From Archilochus colubris (Eukaryota > Chordata > Aves > Apodiformes > Trochilidae): a stretch of 64,000 bases of DNA. The notes below the pieces were generated by a model. That model saw only the letters and a program-made list of their open reading frames with translations, was not told the DNA's origin and did no database searches. Positions 45,867 through 64,000 of the stretch are shown piece after piece. Location of the stretch: the NCBI GenBank assembly GCA_023079485.1, contig CM041083.1, forward strand, positions 105,539,054 through 105,603,053. The letters run 5' to 3'. A program made the position numbers and the translations under genes. Numbering within the stretch: position 1 is the first letter of the stretch; the number at the start of each line of letters is the position of its first letter.

Positions 45867-48800
45867 AAATTTCAAAAACAAACCACCCAAAAGCTCAGAC
45901 CTAGTGAAAACATTTCTGTAATGCTCAGAAGTATTTCTTAATATCTTTGCTTTTTAATCTCCCAAGCACCAAATAAATTTTATTTTTATCCTTCCTGAAG
46001 CTGCCATTAAGCATAGTACATTTTAATTCCATTTAGAAAACAAAAATTTTCTTTCAAAGCAGGAAGAAATTTAAGAATGTCAGATGGAGGAAAGGCCACA
46101 TGTTCCATGTCTCCTGACTGGATCTCCAGCAAACACCACGAGACGAGAGCAGTAAGTATTTTTTTGCAGTGTTCAACTAACTTTGATAAACTGATTAAAC
46201 CATGGTTTAGTCAGGCACTGTGTGAAGAAGATTCCCCCCTGCCTAAACTCTCTATTGCTGCCTCTGCAGGACAAAACAGAGTTTAACATGGGGAGATCTC
46301 CAGCACATTTGTAGTCCTTCTCCATCTTTTACAGAATTTTTATTAAAATTTTTTTTTAAACTAAAGTCTGTACAAATGTGAGTGGAAAGAAGTGATGATA
46401 TAAATAATCGCCCAATGAATTATGCAAATTTAACCTTTAATTTACTGAGCAGGAAAAAAGGTCATCAGCATTTGCACTGAGATCACTTAAGACACTTGTA
46501 CATTCAAGGTCTGATTTTAAAAAGCTCCTGTCTCACAAGCCTGGCCTTTACAGGCCAGATTTTTGTATGATATCCTCACGTCCCACTGGGCTGCCTGCTG
46601 GTGTTTCTGAACTGGTGAGAGTGGCAGGTTGAGAACTGGAAAACCTGACTTGAGTGCCTGGTGTGGAGTCTGTCAGAGCACCCAATCCCCCTCCAAAAGC
46701 TGTGGAAAGCCAACTCAAACAAAGAGTAGGCACTAAACACCAGAAATGGCTGTGCCCAGGACCAAGGGAAAGGATGTGGGCAGTACACTGACACCCAACG
46801 CAATCTGCTCGCTCAAGCTAATGCTAAAGAGGGCAATGCTAATGAAAAGCAACACTACTGAAGAGCAGTACTGTATAGGAGGAGAAAGCTACTACCCCTG
46901 ACCTTGTTCAAAAGGCTGCTGTAGCATCACACGTGGCTCTCCACTAGTGCTCACAAAAAGAAAGAGGGCTCAGAAACAAGTGGGCTGAAGGGACCTGTGT
47001 CTCATGGCAAGCAGCTCAATCAATCAGTTACATTCATCCACGAGGGAGCAGACTACTAATTTGATTTAGAAAACTTCTACTGAGAAAAGATTTCTGAATA
47101 ACACCCTCATCAGAGAGAAGCAACTGAGCTGTGATGGCTGGAAACCAAAGCTAGACAGAGATAAGGCCAGAAATCCAGACCAGAAATAATCCACCTACTT
47201 TTCAGCAGTAAGCACACAATGTATACACCGGTTTATCCAAAAGCATGCTTGAAAACATCCTGCAACTCCTTCCAAAACCCAGCCCATGAAGAAGTCTGAA
47301 AACAAGGGGAACAAGAGGTGTTTTCTCCCTCTCTGCTTGCTGCTGGCACTGGTCCATGCCTAGCACACATCATAGAACCCAGCTTGCCTCCCTGGAATGT
47401 TAACTTGGCCAACAGTGGCCTCAAGAGAGACCAACCAACCTACCAACACTGACCACAGCTCATCCGGCAAACAGAAACACTGTTTCAACTCTTAAAAAAC
47501 AGGGATGATTTTTTAAAAAAAATTTCAGCACATAGACTTAGAAAAATACTAAAAGGTGACATAAAATTGTCATATATGGTTTTGTTTTCTGTTGTAACTG
47601 CAATTCAGAAACACTCTTTATGACAGGTTAGCTACTCGTGTCATTTGAAATAAAAAATGTTTCTCTGATAAGCAGTAAGTCTGCTTAAAACCAAATAATC
47701 TCCACTCCCTGTATTTATAAAGCCTACAAATAATTACGTGACTTCTTCATCCTGTATTCAAAAAATCATTATGACCAACAGTATGCTAAACCCCACTGTG
47801 ATTCCAACACAGTGACAACTGATACCTTAACCTCTCTCCAAAGAGTTAGAAAAGTTCTGGGCCTCCCTTCTGCATAAAGCAGAAGCGTTTCAAAACTTTT
47901 TCACTGCTGAAAACAAAACCTCTCCTATCCTTTGCACTCCAGTACATTTGAGAACTTTGTTTCTAGAGATGTATTGCATGTTTTCTCAGAATAAATTTAA
48001 AACATCTGGTCAGATATCAGTTACATTTGAGGATTCCCTAAATGTCTGCATCCTGATCTCATTTTGTGTCCACACCTGCTCTTAGAAGGTGGTTTCTTCT
48101 TCTGTGCATTACTTGTTTTATAAGCCAATTCATTCTACTAGTGCATGAAGACTGATCAAAAGCGTGTGTGACAGTTGTGGAAGAAAGCCTGTACCAGACA
48201 ACATTTTCTTCACACAAAAAATTAGGCTTTAAAATCCTAACCTTCCTGGAGATGCAGATTAAATAATACAGACAAATTATGCTCTACACATTTTGCTAGT
48301 TAACAAAAATCCCTTACATACCAGATGACCAAGAGAAAGAAAAGAAAAAAAAAAGGGGGGGGGAAACACCCAAACCCCATGAAGAAAAATGCAACAATAT
48401 GCCCCCAAATCCTGTGTTACTATTTCAAATAAAAATAAATAATCCGTATCAGACTCTGCAGTGAAAGAACAAACAGTCATCACCAACCTCACATGAAGTG
48501 AAAAGGCAAGTGGATGGCCCCTTTTCTGAATTATATTGGCTACTTCATATAAAATGGGAAAACATCTGAAATGGAAGCATTACCCAACTACGATGTAGTA
48601 TTCATTGGAAGCATTCGTTGCCTCTGAATTCCAGGTATGGTAACTGCCTCATGAATGAAGAATTAAGAACAAAGCTTTCAGTTGTAGACTAAGATCACAG
48701 TTACATCACTCCTGACAATCACAAGTGTACATGGAGTATCTCTAGCAAGAAGGTTTATCTAAGATGGTAGTAAATTACTGTTATTTTAAAAATGGGGAAA

Positions 48801-51800
48801 AGGATGTATCAGGGTGAGTTTTTACATGAAAAGTTGTAAAGTTTAATATAATTTAATTATGTGAAGAAAAAAGTGTGCCAAACTGGTGTATGTTCCAGCA
48901 GAAATCAACACTGGGGCACAGAACACTAAGTGTATTTACATAATATATATAATTTATAATCTACTGCATTATAGAGAGAACCATATTCATTCACAGCACT
49001 GTAAGCTGGAGGACAAGCAAAGTGTCATTCCTTTCCACTTTTAATTACCTTCTCTTCATACAAACATTTACCAAGACCACTTTCTGAATCTTGCCTAAGA
49101 CTAAAAGGGAGGGCAGAATTCAGAGTCAACAGCACAAGGAAGACCTTGTAGGAATGAAAACCAGACATCTCCAGCTTCACTATTTTACCTGTAAGCAGAG
49201 CTGTTGTCACTGCTAATTTCTTTTTAGGGGTTTGAGGGGCAAACAGACAGCACTGCTGTGCTCCAAGGTTTGGCACTGCCCCTGGATTTTCAGGGAGTTC
49301 TGTGATCTTTCACCTTGTGGCTCATGAGCTCATCTCCCTGCCTGGGAGCTAACTGCAGAGCCATGAAATGTGACTGCTACTCCTGTCCTTCAGGCCACTC
49401 AACTCCAGCTGTCCATGTTTTAATTTTCAGCAAAGATGTTCAATAATGTGATCCCTTATTACATTATTCATTGCTGTTAAGGGCCATCCATTTTAATTAC
49501 GTATTTATCACTACCCTGATCACAATCATTCAGCTGGGTTTAATTTACCTTACACATATGCTTCATCCTCATGTTTTGACAATTATGTTTAAGACAAAGA
49601 AATTTTTCTGGAAGTGTGCTTCATAAAAACTGAGAAATCATGACATTATGGTGTGGACACACAAAACACAAAATATGGACAAACAGACTACATAGAAATA
49701 GGTATGTTCTTCTGTCAGGAAAAAATTTGTGCACGTTGGTACTGATTAAAAAAAAAAAATATTCCCCTGCAGCAGCCATGGTTATATGCTCAGGGTTCAT
49801 ATCTAAAAAGAATTACCAGTCTGAGACTTGACTTTTCCACCTTCAATTTCAAGCTGCCTCTTAGCTTTCAAAATTTCATTAAGTTAGATAAATGTTGCTA
49901 AAGCACATTAGAAAGCACATTGTTTAAAAATGTCTGCTACTTTAAAGAGATTCCAGGAATAGGTAACATGAAGAAAGTTAACACATGAAAGAGAACGCAG
50001 TGTTCCAGAGGTATGCTCTTTCCTTTCCTAATAGCTGGTTCATCTCATTGTTTTTATTACCCTTCACAGCTAAGCTACTTTGTTGTAAACAACTCCATAT
50101 AGTTTCTGCAGTATTTCATAACTTGCATTAATATTCTAAGATCAATTACAGGTCAATGTAGCAACCTCAGCCTGAAAAAATAATTAAGTGTATTGAGATG
50201 GAAAAATCACGTGTTTAAAAGTTACATTTCCTTTTGAACTTTACTTTGCAAAGACTGATCCTATCTCCCTTTGAGGTGTTATAACTTCAATAGTTGGCAT
50301 GGCATCAAAACGATAGGCAGCTTGGAAGAAGTTTAGTGAAATCTCTCACAGATAATTCTTGGAGAGGAAAAGAAAAGTTATATCCTATTCATATTATTCC
50401 TCATCTTTGCCTTAACTTAAGTCAATACTTGCCACATAAACCTAATTTTTTTTTTAAATCTAAGAATCCTTCTGTGTAAGAACTTCAGGATACATTTCCT
50501 ATGCATGCCCAGTTAGAACTTGGCAATCATGCTTTTATTGCATCTTCATGAGTGCAACTTCCTTTCTGTCAGTCCTAACAAATGCAATTTTGCCTTCCTC
50601 ATATCCATTCAACACTCGTCTTGGCCATTAATTGCTCAGGTCATCCCCCTCTGAGTTCTTTGATTCATTTTATGCTTGGGAGAAGGTCCCAAAGCAAACT
50701 TTCCTCCATCATCTTTGCAACACTCTGCTTCAAGGTCATTCTCTTTTTATTTGTCATCACAAAATTAAAATATTTATGAGGGGAAAAAAGCAACAACATT
50801 AAATTCTTCACCTGTTGCACCAAATGAGATTGCTGTGAATAAATACAAGATAGAAGTACTCTCCTGAACACATCTTCTGCCAAGGTTGTAAACAAGAGTC
50901 ATAAAATTCCATGGAGTAAACACAACAACAAAACAAGTTACAGCAAAAAGTGTCTATAATAATACTTGGGATTAATACAATTCCTAATGCTTGAAATCAT
51001 TAACACTTGAACTCTTGCCTCTTGTACATGAAAATATTTGGATAATTTTCCTCTTGAATCCTAATCTTTACTGAACTGTTTTTTAAAAAGGCCGACTCCA
51101 ACACTGGCTCCATGTGTGGTTCAGGGGTGAAATTTATACAGATGAAGAAACCATAGAAACAGAAATTAGTCACAAGCATCCACTAAAGGTGGTAGTCAGT
51201 ATTAACAATCTAAAATGATTATATAAGAATTAATCTTATTACAGCTCCTAGGCACTGATGCTAAATGTCAAGCATCCACAATGAACGGAGAACTGCAAAA
51301 ATACATTTTTCTTAAGATTTCATCTACACTATTTGAAATTGCATTCAACCAAGATGTGTGATTCAGCTGAGTTTTCACAGCAGAGGAGATAACACCCAGC
51401 AGATACAGGAAATTCATGGGAATTCGTGGGAAAGGTACACACTTAAGTGAAGACTTGAGAGGTAATGTCCTCTCTACTGCTAATTTGGGAAGCAGAAAGA
51501 CAACTGAATACAAAGAGCCTTTGTGATGAAGCAACAGGCTGTCCTACTGTGACTGGTTTAGTGAATTTGTAATGACTTGGGGATTTTTATTCATTCAAAT
51601 AAAAGACTGTAATTACTATGTGACATGCTTCTTTGAAATAGCACGACTTATAAAAGCAGATTTTTAGGATTCAAAATGTTATCATTGGACTTCGGTACTT
51701 TAAATTGTATCTGCTGTAGTGCTGTGACAAATTAGTATTGTAGCTAGTTGCTGTGATGAATTTTTTCCAGCATTAAGTGCATTGTCAAAAAAGCATTCCT

Positions 51801-53648
51801 GACATGAAGCAACTTGCAAGCTCTACTGCTTTTAAAGACAGAGGGCTGACAACTCCCCCCAAAAACTCATGAGCACTCCAAGGGCAGTATCACCCACTCC
51901 AGATGAACATGCTCCAGACATGGCCTGCTTTGTGTCTCTGACCTCAGGCTCTTGCAACCTCTGCTGCTGTACAGATAAAATAAGCAATCTCTCAGTAAAT
52001 AAAACAAGGGATTAAAATATGATATCTAAGTAAGAATTTGGCATACTTTACCATTCTGCTTACAGGAATGCACTGTAGGTCCTTAATGCCTTAGACATGC
52101 TCTGGAAGTCGGCATGCGAGCGTAGCTGTTAAAACATTTTACTTTCTGCTAACCAGGGAGATGGCAAGATCCCAAACAAGCAGCAAATGGATAAAGGAAA
52201 TTCCTAACAAAAGAAGTAACATCTTACAAGCCTTTGCTGTGAAAAGTTACAGTGTGTTATTCACAGTACCTCTGAAGAAAAATTAAACTGTACACTACAA
52301 AATGCAAGAGGGTCATGAATTTCCCCCTCACAGCCATAGGAATTCAGTACAAAGATAAAAATCCCTACTGTACAAAAAAGGTAATTTTAATGATATGTCA
52401 AAATTAAAAAAACCTGACTGTGCGACCTGAGTTCAGTTCAGTCCCACTTCAGATGAAAAACAAATGAAGATATAACAGCACAAACTCCACTTTGCTCTGG
52501 AAGTGCAATGCTGCAGCTGCAGAGCTGCCAGGAGAGCAGTCTCCTATGGACATCTGACAAATGAAACACATTTGTGAGAAAAAATTTTTTCAGCTTTGAA
52601 GCTATTCAGGTCCATAAACTAAGACTTGAGCATTAAGGTAATTTCAAAATAATACTAATTTTAAAAATATATTTCCTATAGCTTTAAGAATGTTTAACAA
52701 GCAGCAACTAAGAGACAAGTGAAAAATTTGATCAGTTTTTAGTAAAAAAAAAAAAAAGTGCAATAAATTACTTCTTAGTATGACAGTAAGACAGAAATCA
52801 TTCCTTCAATAACAACAATTTATCGACTTTCGCTTATTCCTGTCAATACCTACCCATTCTGAGGGCATTAAATCTGAATTAACTGCCTGATATATCCTAA
52901 TGACTTCAAGACCACACAGTAGAAGCTTGAGCAACTGCAGAGAATATCAAACATCCTTATTAAAAATCAATAGAAAGAAAGCATGTGGCCTGGAGGGCTG
53001 AAGAAACTGGTAACAAGATTCTTAAGTTCTTCTACTCCTAAGGAAATTATACATCAATTCCCATGTAGCTGGGTGATGAATGAAAAAAAAAATTGACAGT
53101 AGTATCTCCTAACTCAAAGACAAATAATTTTTGTAAAATCTCAGAGCATTTGCAAATTTATTGATAGCAGAGAGGGTCTTCAGGCTTTGCATGACAGGAC
53201 AGGCTCATCTTTTCAGATCAAGGCAAGAGATTTCATAATAAAACATTTTTTCCCCTGTAGATAATACATTCATAGCATTAGTATTCAGTACTCAAAATTT
53301 CAGTATTCATAGTATATGAGTATTTCTGACAACAGAACATCCTCGGGTTTTTGGTTCAGTTCAATTTCAATGAAAAAAATAAAACTCCCATCCCACCCTT
53401 TCATCCTTTGCCCACTATAATAAAGGGAAACCCAACCGCTAACCACTATTTCTTAGCATTCTTAGTAAAATCTAACTAATTTATCCTGAAAAGCAAACTG
53501 CAGCTAGAAAAAGGAAAGATGTGCTATTAGCATTCACCTTGTCTCCTGCCTAAGAGAGACCCACTGGCGTTTCACAGGGCACAAGGGAGCACCAATAATA
53601 TGAACATCAGAGAGAAAAGGAATGAAGAATGGAGCAAATAAATAAGCA

Positions 53649-53673
53649 GGGATGGGGAAGTGGAGGGTTGGGG
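53649..53673 (+). other. G-quadruplex-type motif in a purine-rich stretch
   Basis: Four G runs (3, 4, 3 and 4 G) with loops of 2, 7 and 2 nt fit the canonical G3+N1-7 rule. The motif sits in a purine-rich patch, about 53600-53820. It is on the strand opposite to the APP transcript, so it would form in DNA rather than in APP RNA. Confidence 0.5.
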
Positions 53674-56600
53674 AAGGCATAAAGGTCAACTAGAAAGATT
53701 AACTTAAAGGTGACAGGGAAAAAAAAAGAAAGACAGAAGAGGGGTGGCCTCAATGCAAACTGTTCTCCAGTGTTTTCCCTCTTCTCTCCTATGGGATTGG
53801 GGAGGGGGTAGAACAAATCTCTTCCAACAACATTAGATCAGTACCAAAGAAAAGATTAAGCACTGAAACTTGTAGTTATTTTCATTAACATTTCTGTTTA
53901 GCAAAAGGATGAAAAATAAGGAGAAATAGCATGGTGATATTCCAACAGTAGATGAAACCAGAGGAAAAGTAATTTTAGGGACAGAAATAACAGGTGTTTA
54001 GATCAGGGTATAGAACACCATGAAATAACATGAAAACACAGGAACAAAAGTACAGCTAAAGTGGCTTGGGAAGTACAGACTGTAGACTCAGATATTTTTT
54101 TAAAAACTACTGAAGAAAAAAAGATTAAAAAAATCCCAAAACCAGGAAAAAGCCCTCGAGGAGATATATTTTATAAGATAAATGACTAGCTTTTTTCTCC
54201 ATCACAAGCTGTGCAAATGAAGCCAAGCAGCTCAACCTAACCAAGTATTCAACCTAACTCCATTTTCCTTAAAAAGACTCAGACCAAAGTAACTGTGGAA
54301 AGAACACAAATAGTTACGTTCTTAGCATTGCTTTGTTGAACTGAACCTAATGAAAAAAAAAAACAAAAAAACCATGAAACCAAAACCAAACAAATCAACA
54401 ATAGAAAGGACTATCCTGGGTTTATCTGAATATCCTAATGAATGTCATATATAGCAAATCTAGTAGTTGTTTCTCATTTCTTTTCTGCTTCTACATGCTG
54501 TGAGGGAATTGTCAGTTTTTGAAAAGAAGATAATTTATTTTCCCAAACAGTACAAGCTTTAACAACTTCTGCTGCCAAGAGGCAAGTTTGAAGATGGAAG
54601 AAAATTTAATTTCCAAGCTTAATTCAATCTGTAATATTCCTTTTAAGATCATGGCTGAGGTCACCCCTTGTCAGATTTCCTGCAAAAAGATCACTAGGTT
54701 GTTTGGAACTGTAATACAGTAAACCCTGCTAGCTTGCTAATACAAGCAGTCAGTGATACGATTTCACCTATAACCTGTACATGAAAGGCAACAACACTGG
54801 ATTATCAAAGACCAGAATCCAAATCCAAACCAGAATCCAAATTTTATAGTGTAAAAATAATTCTTATTAAGTCTGTTTTGTGATGCAACTACCCTTTTTG
54901 TCAGTCTTCCCTAATTTTGCAGAACTGTAAAAGCCAGAAATGAAACTCTCACATTTGAAGTGCTCGTTGAGTAAATAAGAGATCTGTATGCAAGATGCAT
55001 AATCTTCAGGTATCCTTCAGTCTGCATACAGTCCCACTGCAGAATTTGGACAAAGGAATGCAAGGAATGCATTCATATGGGTCAGTTTGAAGGGCAGAAG
55101 CCAAAAGCAAGCTATAAAACTGGATGTTCAACAAAGCTGCAGTCTTGCAAGAGTCAAGCCCTTACTTATGCTGTTGTCCAGCCTTCCCAAAAGTATTACA
55201 GATTTTTTTTAATAACACTGACAAAGACAGTAATAATTCTTAATTCCTACCACATATGTGAAAAGTAAAGCTCTGTGCAGGAAATCATATTCTGTCCTGT
55301 CATTCTCCTCTTGCTAACTGAGACTACTTCCAGATATGAAGTAGCAGAAGGTTCAGTTTCCTATTATTAGTTTTAATAGCCATCATCTTGTCTGGGATTC
55401 AATCACCACTTATATATGACACTCACCCACATGTGACTAGCTATTTAGAAAATTCTTTACAAATTCTCTGTTTGTCACAACAATAAACACTACCTGGAAC
55501 TAAATGTACAAGTGGCTTTTCTATGCTTATTGGTCAACATATCTCTTGTTGTAGTGTTTTTGCTATGCTCCTAATCTGCCCGAGTCCTTTATCTTCAGTT
55601 TCCTTTTCTCCTTTCATGTCTACAATATGAATTGCTCATCAATATCACATACCCTACATTTTCCATTACATATTCTTTTCTTCTTTAGTAATATCTTTCT
55701 TTTCGTACTACTTTTCTAATTCAACTTGTCATAAAATTCCAGTTTTTCTTGCTTGTCATAGGTAACTCTGAGATGAGCCCCATTTTGTATCTCTAGAAGT
55801 GTCTAACACAGTAACTTAAAGCATCAACATTTCCTTTGTTTAGCAAATATATTATAGACCTCACTCCAATCTACTGCATGTTTTTTCTCTTCACTACATG
55901 TTCTGTCGCACTGCAGAAGCTGATCACTGTCCACAAGGTATCCTCCTTACTCAACTTATGGTTGACTTTCTCCACATCCATTCACGGAGCTTTGCCCTGA
56001 GCAGCTCAGGGATGCAGAGATGAAATGCAGCTGCAACACCAGAGCAGCAGTTTTGCCTCCACAACTGCTTTTGCTCCTGCTCTGCTAAAATACAGATAAG
56101 TTCCTCTGCTCCACGGACACACATTGCACACCTTGCTAGGGCTCTGCTTATGTTTGTGTGCATTTCAAAGCCTTCTACACACTGCAAACTTTCCTAGGTG
56201 CAATTTGGAAAGTATTTCACTAAAAGCTGCTATAACATACTGCTTCTGCTCTGCTTCTCCATGCCTGGTGGGCAGGCAGGGCAGAGAGATTCCCATGTGC
56301 TGTCAAGGAAGATGGAAGGGGAGCATATCAAAGGCTCCAGAACCAAATCCCAGATGTGAAGTCCAGCATGTGATTCACCAGATTCAATACCCAGTGATGA
56401 AGAAAGCCATCTTCTCAAACTGAAAATCACTGTGCAAATACTTTTTCTTGAGGGAAAATTATAATTAAAATACATGGTGTGTTAAAAAAAGTGAGTCACA
56501 GGTGATTCACATCCATGTGTATGGCAGTCCTCAGGGAAACCTAAAAAAAAAAGTAACTTCTCTTTTAGATGCAAAGTATTTGATCAAACTAAACACAAAG

Positions 56601-56714
56601 AAAGGAATCTGGATATAAGCATTCTGTTATTTCGTTATACTGCTTTGAACAAAAAAGGCCAGAAATAATACATAAAAACACACTGTAAAAACTACGTGCT
56701 ATTTTTCAACTTAC

Positions 56715-56755
56715 CTGCAGCTCCCCTAAAGTTTGTGGCGTTTCTTGCACACGCA
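56715..56755 (-). other. Candidate cryptic or poison exon (41 nt) at the expected position of exon 8
   Basis: On the minus strand a pyrimidine/TG-rich run ending in catacag precedes a 41-nt segment that ends in ctgcag followed by gtaagt, a full-consensus donor (56714-56709). After exon 7 it would read Met-Arg-Val-Gln-Glu-Thr-Pro-Gln-Thr-Leu-Gly-Glu-Leu-Gln without a stop. However, 41 is not a multiple of 3, so exon 9 would be read in the wrong frame and a TGA would follow within the first codons of exon 10. PQTLGELQ faintly recalls the start of mammalian OX-2 (SQSLLKTTQ), which may be chance. Its use as an exon is unproven. Confidence 0.3.
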
Positions 56756-56954
56756 CTGTATGCCCACACACAGAGACACACAAAAAGTCAACAAGCTTTC
56801 ACAGAAAATCAAGAAAGTGCAAAGGCCCTCGCCCAAGGAAGTGTTAGGTCTACTTGAAGACCCCCACCTACAGCACCAAGAAGCCGCCCACTACCAACGC
56901 CAGGTTAGCGAGAGGCCAAGGAAGATCTAGAGGTGTTGGACAGACTGCGGCCGG

Positions 56955-64000
<7,046 letters not shown>

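Overview
The window is from a bird genome. The DNA is A+T-rich, nearly all of it is intron, and it carries several 3'-truncated CR1 LINEs, the typical avian retrotransposon. I cannot name the species. The one gene I can support is APP (amyloid beta precursor protein), transcribed on the minus strand, so the 5' end of the gene lies beyond base 64000 and the 3' end lies before base 1. Human exon numbering (APP770) is used throughout.

Seven APP coding exons are present, each with consensus splice sites, and each has the length I recall for its human counterpart: exon 7 (Kunitz/KPI, 57049-57216, 168 nt), exon 9 (43849-43982, 134 nt), exon 10 (35831-35905, 75 nt), exon 11 (34559-34717, 159 nt), exon 12 (25353-25481, 129 nt), exon 13 (23177-23276, 100 nt) and exon 14 (2512-2733, 222 nt). 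They total 987 nt and keep one open frame (329 codons). They encode the Kunitz protease-inhibitor cassette, the E2 domain with the RERMS motif, and the juxtamembrane stalk up to ...NTENE. Exon 6 and earlier (signal peptide, E1, acidic region) and exons 15-18 (A-beta, transmembrane segment, cytoplasmic tail) are outside the window. No intact counterpart of exon 8 (OX-2) was seen. Exon 7 joins exon 9 directly in frame through a split Ile codon.

Layout from low to high coordinate: 1-2511 intron 14 (partial); exon 14; 2734-23176 a 20.4-kb intron with six CR1 fragments and one other retroelement-like repeat; exon 13; a 2.1-kb intron; exon 12; a 9.1-kb intron with two CR1 copies; exon 11; a 1.1-kb intron; exon 10; a 7.9-kb intron with one CR1; exon 9; a 13.1-kb intron with no recognisable CR1 but with microsatellites, homopolymers and small hairpins; exon 7; and 57217-64000, part of intron 6.

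The most interesting part is next to the alternatively spliced KPI exon. A 29-bp tandem repeat starts about a dozen bases downstream of its 5' splice site. About 300 nt further on, a 41-nt segment has a full-consensus donor and a plausible acceptor. If included it would shift the frame and bring a stop codon in exon 10, so it could act as a poison exon where mammals have exon 8. In addition, every CR1 copy recognised lies antisense to APP. No bacterial-type system, CRISPR array, tRNA, rRNA or second protein-coding gene was found.
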